A DNA stretch of 58,000 nucleotides. Source: Adiantum capillus-veneris. Taxonomy: Eukaryota > Streptophyta > Polypodiopsida > Polypodiales > Pteridaceae. Every line of letters starts with the position of its first letter. Within the stretch, counting starts at the first letter, position 1. A program made the position numbers and the translations under genes. Location of the stretch: assembly GCA_014529385.2 (NCBI GenBank), contig CM043963.1, positions 111,508,912 through 111,566,911 of the forward strand, written 5' to 3'. Below the pieces are notes generated by a model, which was not told the DNA's origin, made no database searches, and saw only the letters and a list, made by a program, of their open reading frames with translations. Shown one piece after another: positions 1-11,834 of the stretch.

Positions 1-623
1 TACTCACAATTCGCATATGCTCTCCTCAGAGAAACAAGCTTGGTCATCCCTTATGAATACTATGCATGCTCAAGACCTTTGGAATATGGTCCGTCCTGAT
101 GATTTGGGGTTTACTTATCAACATAATGCTTTGTCTGAATATCGTGCTAGGATTGATAGACCGTATCTTTTACATGCACATCAATATGAATCTTATATAT
201 GCAAAATGTGGACAGATCACACATTGCAATTATCAGATCATGCTCCTTTGTGGCTCAGCTTGTATTTTGATATGCAAATAGAGGACACTCCATTGTATAA
301 TAGACGTCTTTTGCATATCAATAATAGTTACTTGTCTCATGACATTTTCAATGGAATGATCATGACAGCTATTAGACCTTTGGAACATCATATTCATGCC
401 AATCTTGATTTTGCATGGCAATCTTTTCCTTAGGAGAAATATGGACCTTGTAAGGAATCCTAATTTTTAGGGATTAAGGCTAATGTTGTGTTGGGTTAAG
501 AGGGCAAGGGCATTGAAGAAGGTAGTTTTGAGTAGGCTTTTCTAACCTTTTTTAGACAAATGTAGGATGTGGACCTAAGGGATTACTTTCTCTTTCTACC
601 CTTTTTAAAGTGAAGGAAGCATA
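1..623 (+). pseudogene. LINE 5' fragment: endonuclease/exonuclease/phosphatase (EEP) domain, C-terminal part
   Basis: The frame 17-433 encodes the end of the apurinic-type endonuclease of a non-LTR retrotransposon, which nicks target DNA to prime reverse transcription. Seen: a DLWNMVRPDD...FTYQ segment, an RIDRPYL segment and the hallmark SDHAPLWLSL, whose SDH carries a catalytic Asp-His pair in this family. The frame stops at 431-433 and the next 190 bases hold further stops. The N-terminal half lies outside the window. The CACTA terminus at 624 cuts the sequence off. The missing reverse transcriptase half may be the LINE fragment starting near 14,925 on the same strand. Confidence 0.8.
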
Positions 624-639
624 CACTACAACATAACAT

Positions 640-815
640 CAAGATATCGACGCAGTATATATCGACGGCCGTACCTTTTCACGCGGATATCGATGTACTT
701 TCATCCCGTCGATATATGCGTCGCAATATCCGTCGTTATGAGCGTGAGAATACGCGTGGCAAGGCATACTTTTCCACGCGTATATCGACGGACATTACCA
801 CAAGTATATCGATGC
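640..815. repeat. CACTA subterminal repeats (ATATCGACG family)
   Basis: The core ATATCGACG or close variants recurs about seven times within 175 bases, on both strands (for example near 645, 658, 685, 705, 728, 780 and 803). In CACTA elements such subterminal motifs bind the TNPA-like protein. The placement directly inside the terminus at 624 supports that role; binding itself is inferred. Confidence 0.65.
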
Positions 816-929
816 ACATTTTGACGCAAAAAAATTGGGGGGGAAAAAAGAAAAACCGCGCGCAGGGGACATTTTCACCTGCAACGCGCGCGCTCAGATC
901 TTGACCAAAACATTTGCACAGGTATTATG

Positions 930-1880
<951 letters not shown>

Positions 1881-2129
1881 GAAGAAACTATGGAAAAAAG
1901 AGGCAAAGGGGTTTTGCCTGCTACATGCATTGCCATGTACACCTGGGAGTGCACGTATGTGTCTACCCATAGAGGATTTGACCAATAAAGACAAGATTTT
2001 GACCCAGTGGTCTTGATCTCCGTACACCTCTGGACCGAGGTGTACGGAGATTGGGCAAGACTAGAGAATGCGAGGTAGTTTACATTGTGAGGAGTATATA
2101 TATTGAAACAACATTCATAATCATTGTAG

Positions 2130-5100
2130 ATGGCAACGTCATCAACTAACATGAAGGAAAAGATTGCATGCTCGTGCACGCTCTGCAAGTATCAAATCCT
2201 GCGCAAGCGTAGGATATGTAATGAGCATGTACACAAGTACGGAGAGTTTGCTAGAGAAACCGTACAGAATCTACGATACGACTCCTACAAAACGGGCATT
2301 GATTTTCGCGACATAGCACCTACATCTGAGAGAGAGAGAAAAAGGATTATGCGTGAAGGTCCGACCAATATAGATCCAAGGATGGAAGCAGAAAAGGGCT
2401 TACAGACAGAAGACGACGGCATGGAGGAGATGCTCGAAGCCTTCTTCGAGACAAGCGAGGAGAACGCTAACGAAGCAGCACCAGAAGCCGTGCACCTATC
2501 TCCTGAAGACATGTTGAGGAAGTTGGCACGTCAACCAATCTATGAAGGAGTCAAAATATATGTGCTTCTTACTTGTCTGGCGTTTTTGAATCTTCAGTCA
2601 GTGTACGAGTGGTCAGATGTAAGAGTCACTGCTTTGTTTAGGTACGTAATTTACAAAACAGATTTTCCAGTTGCAACGGTGACGTGCTTGGAGAGATTTT
2701 TAATTTAATGTGGCTTAAACAGGTTGTTGCGGGAGAAACTTCTCCCGGCTGGCAATGAAATACCCCCCTCCAGGCCAAGCACAAAGCAACTATTGACCTC
2801 AATTGGCTTGGACTACAACAAGATTCATGCATGTCCAAATGATTGCATTCTTTTTTGCAATGAATTCATAGATTTTCTGTCGTGTCCTAAGTGTGAAGCA
2901 ATGCGCGACAAACAAGATGCAGTTGGTGAGACAGTGCCAGCTAAAGTATTGCGGCATTTCCCTATTGTTCCTAGGATAAAAAGCATGTTTCGTTGTGGTT
3001 CCATTGCAAAGTTGATGCGGTGGCATTCTACGAATAGATCCACTGACGCAACATTTAGGGTGCCCGCCGTCGCTGATTCAAAGGCTTGGAGGCACATTGA
3101 AGATACCTGACCACATTTTAAGAGTGAACCACGCAATTTGCGTTTGGGCATGGCAATGGATGGAGTCAATCCATTTGGCTTGAGAAGCTCGTCATGGAGC
3201 ACTTGGCCTGTGCGCCTTATCAATTACAACCTCCCGCTGTGGCTTGCCATCAAGAAGGGTCATTTGATATTAAGCTTAATTGTATCTGGTAAGTTCAAGG
3301 CAAAAAACATGGATGTTTATCTAGCTCCACTAGTTGACGAGCTCCAGGAGTTATGGCATGGAATCGACATAGCAGATGCGATTGAACGAGTAGGACAACA
3401 ACATGCAAGGATCCATGGACTTCTTATGTAGACTATGCATGATTGGCCAGGATACGGAGAAGCTTCTGGTAATGGTTCTTGATTTACAAAATTCTCGCTA
3501 TTCGCAAGCACTTTGCCTTGGCCTGATTCATGCTTTAATATATGCAAGGCTAACAACTTCGGGATACAATGCATGTCCAATTTGTGGGCAGTCTTTGGAT
3601 TGTGCTATTCTGCCTCTCTTCCAAAGACAATTTATCAAGGCCACCACCGTTATCTTCCAGATGGCCATCACTTGCGCGAAGGTCAGCTTGGTCGCGTCGA
3701 ATGTCGTCCTATGCATGGACAAGAGTGGCGTTGCCGATGGGAGCAACATGAGGGGCAACCTATTCCAGGAATGAAACGTTTGTCCATTCTCCATACGTTG
3801 CCATACTGGGGTGATCTACTAATTAACCATTTGCTGGATCCAATGCATACATTTAAGAATGTGGGAGATCTCCTCTGGAAGACAATCATGGGAATGAAAG
3901 ACAATCGAACTTCACGAGATGATTTGCAGTCAGTTGGAAAGATGCCAGAGCTGTGGCCTTTCACTAATGCAGTTGGCCAAACAAAACTTTCAAGAGCGCC
4001 ATGGGTATTGCTAAAAAGCGAAGAGCAACAAGTTAAAAGGGTGATTTCAGAGTTCAGGCCGCCAACAGGATATATGCGATGTCTCAAGGCATCATTCACC
4101 CGTGACGATCAACTGTCAGGACTGAAATTGCACGACTGGCATAAGTTCTTGCAATTCATTCTTCCAATTGCGATCAAGGGGTGTTTAACGCAGGAAGTGA
4201 GGACCTGCTTATACAAGATTTCAGAGCTAGTGCGGTGGATCTCTTCCAAGGAGATACGGGAGGAATCTATTGCATTCGCAAGGGCTAACTCCATTGAGGC
4301 AGTTTGCATGATTGAGAAGTATCTACCCACGAGCTGCCTAACTATCCAAATGCACTTTCCGTCCATGTAGTAGATGAGGTTGCAGTGGCAGGTACAGTCC
4401 ACAGCCGTTGGATGTTCTTTCTAGAGCGGTTCATGAAAACACTTAAGGGTTTTGTTCGCCAAAAAGCGCGTCAGAGTGGAGCATGTCAGAAGGATGGCTG
4501 GTGCAAGAGTCTTCTTGTCTTGATGACCGAATTTCTATCCGTTTCTGACCCAGAAATGCCTCGACTGTGGAGCGATGAGCAGGATGCAAGACTGGTGGGA
4601 GAGGAGCCGCAAGGGCAAGGGGTGCCAAAGAAAATGAACGACGCCATGCGAGAAAAGATCATGAAGTTCTGTATACTAAATTCAGAGCCGATGCAAAAAT
4701 GGCTTGAAAGGTACGAAGAAGAAAAAGAGAGACGCAATAGGGAGCGACACGATTTCAGGCAAAGCCGAACGACTAGAGGCTTACCCTTTCCAGACTATCT
4801 CGCTCCTCTACCTGAATTCCCTACAATGGCATGGTTGGACAAGACAGTGAGAGCAGCTCGACAGTCGGAGAACCCATATCTCTAGAAGAGGAAGAGCTGG
4901 CTATTGGATGTGACTGGAAGTATCATACATACATGGCACTGTGGTCGCATGGAAAGCATTTCAGAACACAACAAATTGACAGCAGAAGAAACATGTTTGA
5001 CAGTGGGGTAATGGTTAGTTTCATGCAAAAGAGCAGGGCCAGTGCCAGAGACTGTGGTTTGGTGTCATATATCCTGAAAGTCAGCTTCAGGCGGTTTGAG

Positions 5101-5511
5101 ATGTTTTTGTTGGATGTGAAGTGGTTCAAGGTGATTACTTCTGGTCGCAATGCAACGGTATGCAGAGATGGAAACAAGCTTGTGCAAATAGATTCTACAA
5201 AGGTTTGGACAGATGCGAGCTACACATTTGCTCTCCCTGAACATTGCGAGCAAGTGGTCTTTGTATCGGACTCTCGAGAGCGACAATGGTGGTTTGTGTT
5301 TCAGGTTGCTCCAAGAAATAAACAAGTATTTGAAGGGCAAGAGCTCCTGCAGGAAAGTCGGTCAGACGACGCAGATACTACTGTGAGGTACGCAGAGATG
5401 GACGAAGGTATGGCAAAGAAATTTAACAGATATACAAGGGATGATGCAGATGAGGCAGAATTGACACTTGTAGATGAAGACGCAATGGATGAAGACAATC
5501 TGCCAGAATAA
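2130..5511 (+). pseudogene. CACTA transposase (Transposase_21 / DUF4218 / DUF4216 type), decayed
   Basis: Several frames together read as a plant En/Spm TNP2-like transposase, which excises and reinserts the element. 2130-2708 holds the acidic N-terminal region with an YEGVKIYVLLTCLAFLNLQ segment. 2724-3110 holds the LPAGNEIPPS...IHACPNDCILFCNEF and CPKCEAMRD zinc-binding region. 3138-4370 holds the core (LVDELQELW; HTLPYWGDLLINHLLDPMHT) and the start of DUF4218 (PTGYMRCLKASF). 4385-4885 continues DUF4218 (VHSRWMFFLERFMKTLKGF). 4831-5511 is DUF4216-like (FLLDVKWFKV) with an acidic tail ending at 5511. Stops and frame changes near 3110, 3431, 4370 and 4880, plus at least one plausible intron near 2640-2722, show that it is not intact. 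Another CACTA transposase lies on the minus strand at 51,051-53,262. Confidence 0.85.
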
Positions 5512-6388
5512 GTTGGGACAGAGTTATGTCTGCAATTAGAGATAGAAGATGATACGGTGCAAGATCTTATCGATGATGCCTCACTCGTCGAGGCCTAGGC
5601 CTGTAAGTGTTTGTGTGAAGACGTTGATTTAAAATTAAGCTTAAAGTTAATTTAAACAAAGGTGTTATGACGCTTTATTTTACTTTCTTTGTGCAGGACT
5701 TTAGTATGGAAGACCAGTTTCTAGATCCCACTTCATGAGTCCAGATGCATTTATGGGCTTCGTCACACGGATGACGCCCAGTCAAATGGCAGAGGCATCT
5801 CAATAGTGGGTTGCTAGAGGCATGGATACTACGCCTCCGAGCTTCACACCCGAGGGTCCGACGCCTATGGGTACGACGCCTATGGGGTCTCCCATCACGG
5901 CCGCTTTGACACCTAGGGGTGCTGCAGAGGTCGGTACGTTCTCATCTCCGCAGCACAGGCGCACTCGCCGATCTCGACCATCGTAAAAAACGTGACCACA
6001 TCAGCAAAAACGTGGGTCACTAAGAGTTAAAATTTGATTTTTTTTAAAAAAAATCATTTTTACTTATTTTTTACTTAAAACTCCCTCCCAGCATATATAC
6101 ATATCCAAAAATCATTTTTTAACCCATTTTTTAATCCACAAGCTTAGAAAATCCATTTTTTCAAAACTCTTTTCCCCCCAAAAGTAAAAAATGCTTTGTT
6201 CTCTCCTCCTCCTCCCTCCTCCCTCCTCTCTCCCTCTCCTCTCCCTCCGTGCCCCTACCTTCCTCCTCCTCCCCAATCTCTCCCTCCCCCGCCCACCGCC
6301 CTCCCTCCTTCTCTCCTTCCATCTTCCTCAATCTCCTTACCCTCTCCCTCTATCTTTTCGTCCTTTGCTTCCTCACGCAACAGCTTCC
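5512..6388. other. Non-coding stretch after the CACTA transposase
   Basis: Contains short relics that may be the 3' part of the CACTA gene (a repeated ACGCCTATGGG-like phrase near 5860-5885), A/T runs at 6030-6060 and a C/T-rich tract at 6200-6370. The C/T-rich tract resembles a plant 5' leader ahead of the next gene. I see no gene here. Confidence 0.5.
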
Positions 6389-6859
6389 ATGGCGCTCATT
6401 GAAATCACAAATGGTTTGCTTCCACCACGACATACGCCGCACACCAAAAGCATACATATTCTCTTACCCACGGCGTTTGGACCGAAGATCGTTGTTGAGG
6501 GTGATCAAAGGTCATCACAGGAATGTCGTCGCTCGTGAGACCAATTTTGACATTTGGGTGGATGGCCATTTGTATCCTTATGATCCTATAAGCCGCTTCC
6601 ATTCATTCTTTAATAGACTTTTGATATTTCTTTAATTTCTTGGTAGGGGAGAAGCAGGCTTGTTAGGCTTCCTTTACACAATGTGGAACAATATTCTTTT
6701 GGACCTTAGAAGACTTCAACAAGCCATGCTTAGATTTTATGAGTTACCGAAGAAGGTGACACACTATACTTCTTCCTTTTGGTTTTTTTCTTATCATAGA
6801 CTTTGAAGTCTAAGGTCTTGGCACTATTTATTTTGTAGTGCTGCACAAAGGTTGCTTTT

Positions 6860-8517
6860 GTGCTAAAACTCAATCAATGTCAAATAGTGAAAGATCGAAG
6901 GTTAGAGAGGCTAAGTATCACTCTAATGAATGAGGCCCTTTTGCAAACCAAGCAACGGGATCTAGTCGAGCCATCTCCCACCCCGTATTTTAGCGTGCAA
7001 TTAGAGAAAGACATTTGGTGGTTGGGTGCTATTGAGGTGCCCAAAGAGACCAATGGAGTACTTTCATGGATTATGAGAGAACTCCATGGATCACAGAAGT
7101 AATACACTCCTAAATTGCAGGTCAGAAATTGGAGGTTGAGGGTTTTGGTAGCTATGATGTGGAGTGGAACTTAGGTGAGGACTTGAAGACCATAAAGTGT
7201 TTGCTTGGGTGCAAACAAGGGGCTTCTTCTCTCATGCCTTGTCCATTTTGCACTTGAGTACAAACCTAACGGACAAAAATCACACAAGAGCACTACAAAG
7301 GTTGGTTTCATGCTTCCATGGCAAGGGCATGGAGAACAAGGGTTGGATTTTTGTGATGTTGGAGATGAAGGTAGAGAATGGGAAGTATCTATTCTGAGAT
7401 GTCCCATGCTCAATGCCCCAGACAGTGATCAAAAGGACCACACTTGGAATCCAATCATTTCCTCTATCGAATGTACATTTTTGTACATTACACGCATTCA
7501 TGTGCATTTTTGATAGGCTATTGAAGCTCCACATTGGCTATTCTTTCACAATAAAACCATTGGAAAAGTCCCAGGAAGCGATCGAAAGAGTGGAGGTACT
7601 CTTGAATTCCATTTGCTATCACGATAGAAATATGTCTATCGTTGGTGCAAAGAACACAGGGGAGGCCCATGAAATTGCTCAACAAGTGTGAATGAGTGAA
7701 CACTGAAAAGCCAGACACTTTTTGCGGAAAATTTCCCAAGGAAATCCAAGTCGATATGCTGCTCAAAACAGCTCCAACCAGCAGGCAGGTAACCTTTGGG
7801 AGCTTTGGAAGGAGTTATGCAAAGCTACTACTGACAATGATTCAAATGGCGAGCTTGCAAACAAGCGCAAGCAAGTTTGGGCACATTTTGATAAAATGGT
7901 CAAGCTTATGGACCTGAACAGCACAACAAAAGAACAACGCCAATCATTTCAAGAAGCCTTGGTGGATTTTACCAAGGTATTCACCCTTTCTTGGGGTGAA
8001 AACAACATCACACATTACATGGTAAGCCATGTTAGGTGGTGAATTTATTACAAGGGATTGTTTTCATTAAATAATGTGGATCGTTTACTCATGTGTACAG
8101 CATATCTTGTTTGTGCATGGTGCATTTTTTATGCACAAGTATGGATCGCTTGAAATTTTTAGCACTCAAGGCATGGAGAAGTCCCATTATAGAGGAAGGG
8201 GAGTGTACTTCAAAAATACTCGATATGGTGGTGGAATGGTGCAATCCAATTATTTGGAGGAGATGTTCAACTGGTTTTCTCGCACAATATTTTCTCGTAA
8301 GCTCACAATGGAGCGTGCGCAACAATCCAAGATTGCTATTGAAGTGTGGAAATGGAGTCTTCAAGAGCATAGTAACAAGTGGAAAATGTCGCAAGGTCCC
8401 GCCAAGCATGCTGCATGGCAGCAATGTAGAGTGCGAAAAGGGTCAAAGTGCATTTTGCACGTCACTACACGTGAACGCATGGTCCAACTCTTAACGACGT
8501 GTTCATTTAAAAAATAA
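6860..8517 (+). pseudogene. Intron-containing transposase-like protein (DLK...PCPFC / QGMEKSH type), decayed
   Basis: Not assigned to a named superfamily. Pieces read in order: 6860-7102 (EPSPTPYFSVQLEKDIWWLG); 7118-7250 (WNLGEDLKTIKCLLGC, then PCPFC), which resembles an Asp-plus-CxxC catalytic block; 7413-7691 (VHFCTLHAFMCIFDRLLKLH); 7722-8021 (NLWELWKELCKATTD, then NNITHYM); and 8101-8517 (HILFVHGAFFMHKYGSLEIF, then STQGMEKSHYRGRG), a probable acidic catalytic block. A clean phase-0 intron fits 8022-8100 (ATG|GTAAGC ... TGTACAG|CAT) and joins THYM to HIL. Stops and frameshifts at 7247, 7690 and elsewhere mark decay. Further coding-like sequence at 6389-6770 may be the 5' end, but the start is unclear. 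The H3-like frame begins 120 bases downstream on the same strand. Confidence 0.55.
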
Positions 8518-8567
8518 TAGTTTTTTTTCCAAAATTAGTGTGAACAAGGTCCTTTTTAAATGGGCCC

Positions 8568-8576
8568 TTATAAATA
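8568..8576 (+). promoter_or_regulatory. TATA-like box upstream of the H3-like frame
   Basis: TTATAAATA lies about 60 bases before the ATG at 8637, a spacing compatible with a plant TATA box plus a short leader. It could let the H3-like frame be transcribed separately from the transposase-like gene. An AT-rich chance match is possible. Confidence 0.3.
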
Positions 8577-8636
8577 TTACATGCGCGAGCATCAACCACT
8601 CATTTCTGAAGAAAAGGTGAGCTCTTACCATACCAA

Positions 8637-9500
8637 ATGGCGTGCACCAAACAAACCGCAAAAGAGCATCCATCTGCCAACAAAAACACCCTCCAAGGAT
8701 GTGAGAAGCCGGCATGGCTTAAAGGCACAAGAAAACGGCCACGAACACCTGGCCGTTCCAGAAACTCTTCTAGCAGTGGGCATGGTAGTAGGGCACCAGA
8801 GTCATCGAGGGATGTAGAATCTTCACATACACAAGAACAAACACCTAGAAAAAGAATGAAGCAACACGACTAGTGCTAGAGAGAAGAAGAGGCCCAGCAA
8901 ACACCAGAGTCCGATAGGGAGGAGCCGTCGCACCACCAATCACAAGTAGGACCATCCAAGACTCGGGTGGTCCATACAGACACTAAATCAGAGATAGAGC
9001 CACCATGGCAGCGAGGTGACATACCGCGCACACACCGGGTGCCCGTTGGGGGTAAGACACTTTCTCGAGGCCAGGGAGCTCTCCCCAATACACAAGATCG
9101 GGAGCCAAGGAAAGAGGATGAATTAGAAGAGGCTACTAATCTAGCCCCTAAGCATGTAAACAGACGCAAGTCAAAGTTTTTCACGAAGCCTAAACACCGC
9201 CACCCAGCAAATGTGCAAGTGCCCCCAAGACAACCGCAGTGGTGCCAAAAAATAGCAAGGGCATTCGCCGAAATCCGCCACTACCAGAAGACTACAGAGC
9301 TTCTAATTCAATGCGTCCCCTTTGCTTGCACAGTGAACGAGGTGCTTCAAAGCTATGGAGGTCGGTATAGAATGCAAGCAATAGCGCCAGAGGCTATTTA
9401 AAAAGCTGTAGAGGCCCACATCATTTCCGTGTTGGAAGATACCAACAAAGCGAGTGACAATACAACCAAAAGATGCATGTCGATTGCAACAAGACTTTGA
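8637..9500 (+). pseudogene. Divergent histone H3-like protein with long linker, beside a transposase
   Basis: One reading frame runs from the ATG at 8637 to the TGA at 9498-9500, broken only by TAGs at 8871 and 8877 and a TAA at 9399. The N-terminus reads MACTKQTAK, against ARTKQTARK in histone H3, so the position equal to K4 is kept. A basic and acidic linker of about 200 residues follows. From 9261 the frame reads AFAEIRHYQKTTELLI..VPF, matching the H3 alpha-N helix (14 of 21 identities by my count against the canonical sequence from general knowledge), and then VLEDTN. The distance between PF and EDTN is 37 residues, as in H3, with no gap. The TAA aligns with a Gln of H3 (ALQEA), which one C-to-T change in CAA would explain. 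Canonical H3 is about 136 residues; this frame is about 288 codons. It is probably a pseudogene here. The family function is unknown and chromatin mimicry is only inferred. Confidence 0.75.
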
Positions 9501-9675
9501 GCATTAGCCAAAGTTACCCCTCTTTTTGTATTGCACACCCTTATCTTTGTAATGAGATGACTTTGCAATGACAATATGATCAACAGTTGTGTCTATTGTG
9601 TCTATTATCCATGTGTTTGGAATTTATTGTTTCTAAACATGAAGAGTTAAATATAAATCAAACATTAACTTTTTG

Positions 9676-10480
9676 GGTATCCTATGTGGCAGAGAAGCCT
9701 AGCAGGTGCAAAAAAAGGGTGGCCACAAGGGCGCGCAAATAGCCCCTCCATCAGTTTTGGATGGCCAATTTGCGTGCCCTTGTGGCCACCCTTTTTTTTG
9801 CAAGTTCAAGCTTTGTTTACCCCATAGGATATTAAAAAAGTTAACATATTGTGAAACCAGGTGTCTATGCAACATTTAATTAGATTTTTCAAATGTCCAA
9901 TGTAATTGGGCCTTTTGGTGCAGGAATGTATTAGGTAGAGCTGAAGCAAGTGATAGTGTGCTTGAAAACTTAAATTCAAAGTTGATCTCACCTTTTCTAG
10001 TGTCCTTGAGTGCAAACATATACTCCATATGCCAAAAAAAGGGTGGCCACAAGGGCGTGCAAATTGGCCATCCAAAACTGATGGATGGGCCATTTCTGCG
10101 TCCTTGTGGCCACCCTTTTTTTTTGGCAATTTCAAGCTGTTTACCCCATAGGATATCAAAAAAGTAAACATATTGTGAAACCAAGTGTCTATGCAACATT
10201 AAATTAGATTTTTCAAATGTCCAATGTAATTGGGCCTTTGGTGCAGGGATGTATTAGGTAGAGCTGAAGCAGGTGATAGTGTGCTTGAAAACTTAAATTC
10301 AGAGTTGATTTCACATTTTCTAATGTCCTTGAGTGCAAACATATGCTCCATATGCCAAGAAAAGGGTGGTCACAAGGGCGCGCAAATTGCCCATCCAAAA
10401 TTGATGGATGGGCCATTTGCGCGCCCTTGTGGCCACCCTTTTTTTGGCACCTGGTAGGCTTTTCTACCGCCCAGGATACT
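9676..10480. repeat. Fold-back array: three hairpins in about 323-bp tandem units
   Basis: Three near-perfect inverted repeats lie at 9708-9803, 10031-10127 and 10353-10449. Each has arms of about 34-42 bases containing GGGTGGCCACAAGGGC and its complement, bounded by A and T runs. Their starts are about 323 bases apart and the sequence between is a direct repeat. The outer flanks are also inverted relative to each other (AGCAGGTGC near 9701 against GCACCTGGT near 10447, extending to TATCC and GGATA ends near 9679 and 10476). This suggests a MITE or Foldback-type element amplified within itself. Frames across it are by-products of the repeats. Confidence 0.8.
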
Positions 10481-11834
10481 TAGAAAACATAAGTTAACTG
10501 AAAGAAATTGGTTTTGCATCAATACTTTAGAGAAACCACTTCTTTTCACTCAGATGTGTTTTATACTTTCCACAGAATTAAGGTAAGTTGAAAGAAGTAT
10601 CATGTGCATCCAACTTCCGTTGTATTGTTACTTCAAGCAAAAAAGACACAGCTAATTGAAACATATCACCAATTACAACAACTTTCAAGATTGACAAATC
10701 ACATTTAGAAGAATGTACAAGATAGAGAGACAATTTGGAGTATTTTTTATTACTTCCAAAAAGGTGATTTTACATCATGTATCTGAGGAGTTCATAATTT
10801 TCTTGACCATTTCCTGGCGCCACTCTTGCGCTAAGGCAACTCCCCAGTCAAGAGGGATTGTGTTATGGCCTTTGCGTCAGTTGAGCGAATGGAAGCATGT
10901 ATCCCTATCTGGGAAAGCACTTTACCATGAAAGTCAGTACCAAATGCTGTGCATACAAGGGATCTACGCACTAGGAACACAAGATGCGCAGTTTGAGCAA
11001 TGGTGCTCAAACACAAAAACTTGCTCAAAGCTTTCAACGACCAAGTCATAAAATGGGCGTGGGGAGTAAATTCATTATGGATAATGGCCACATTGCTGGG
11101 GGGAGTTGTCCTAGTAATGCACAAGGGAAGACTGAGGTCCAAAGCCAGTTCGCTTGCCACCCGTCCTTGCAGCAAAATCATCAATCTCCACGACATCCTG
11201 TTATAAACCAATGAAGATTGATAAAAAAGACAATGAAGGATTAAAAAATAACATGAAATTAGGATAGAGTTTGCTTCCTGTTCCTTGTCGTCCTCCTCCC
11301 TGTTGCCCTTTCCATCCAAGTCAATGCTCCCATGCACCACAGTTTACGAGCGGGGTTGCATAGTGGCATAGGCATCCTAGTGGACTCAACCTTGGCTTAA
11401 GTGGCTTGAAGTTCTTCCTCAGCCACATGAAACTGCTCTGCTACCAGGACCTACGCACATACAACTGCAATAGTGTCAGCAACAGAGTCCCCAAGTGGCA
11501 AGAGCTTGCTTTGTAGGGCATCTGGCGTATTGTCTAAGGGACATTTGGTGCTGTTGCATAGCACGCTCAAGCATTCATCTATGCGTAGACCAAATGCTTT
11601 CTTGGTGAAAGCATGACTGGGTGGACACCAAAGCTGTGTCCAAGACATCACTATTTGACAAATTAATAGTTGTAATATGTTTGACAAAGATAGAAGAACC
11701 CAAGGCGTGTGATATATCATTGGATAGCTCTTGAAGAGGAGAATCTAAAAAGTTATTGGCACCAAATTTAGAATTAATTTGCAAAAATTTTATCGCGCGC
11801 CACGTCTAATAGTGTATCTATTCAAAACTAGTAA
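10481..11834. other. Region without a recognised gene
   Basis: Medium-length open frames exist on both strands (for example 10,831-11,340 and 11,451-11,720 on the minus strand) but none shows a recognisable domain. Composition is ordinary and slightly AT-rich. It may be the 3' part of the minus-strand coding region at 11,835-14,197, or degraded transposon sequence. Confidence 0.35.

Noticed and set aside
6191-6538. Pro/Ser/Leu-rich frame of 115 residues
   Set aside because: Product of a CT-rich leader-like tract in several frames; no domain.
6835-6843. TTTGTAGTG as a CACTA 3' terminus
   Set aside because: Only a short match, no subterminal repeats, and it lies at a likely intron border of the next gene.
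9806-10457. Frames of 67-121 residues in the hairpin array
   Set aside because: The same peptide appears repeatedly because the DNA is tandemly and invertedly repeated; no domain.
9676-10480. CRISPR-like repeat array
   Set aside because: Units are 323 bp with internal hairpins, only three copies, in eukaryotic transposon DNA.
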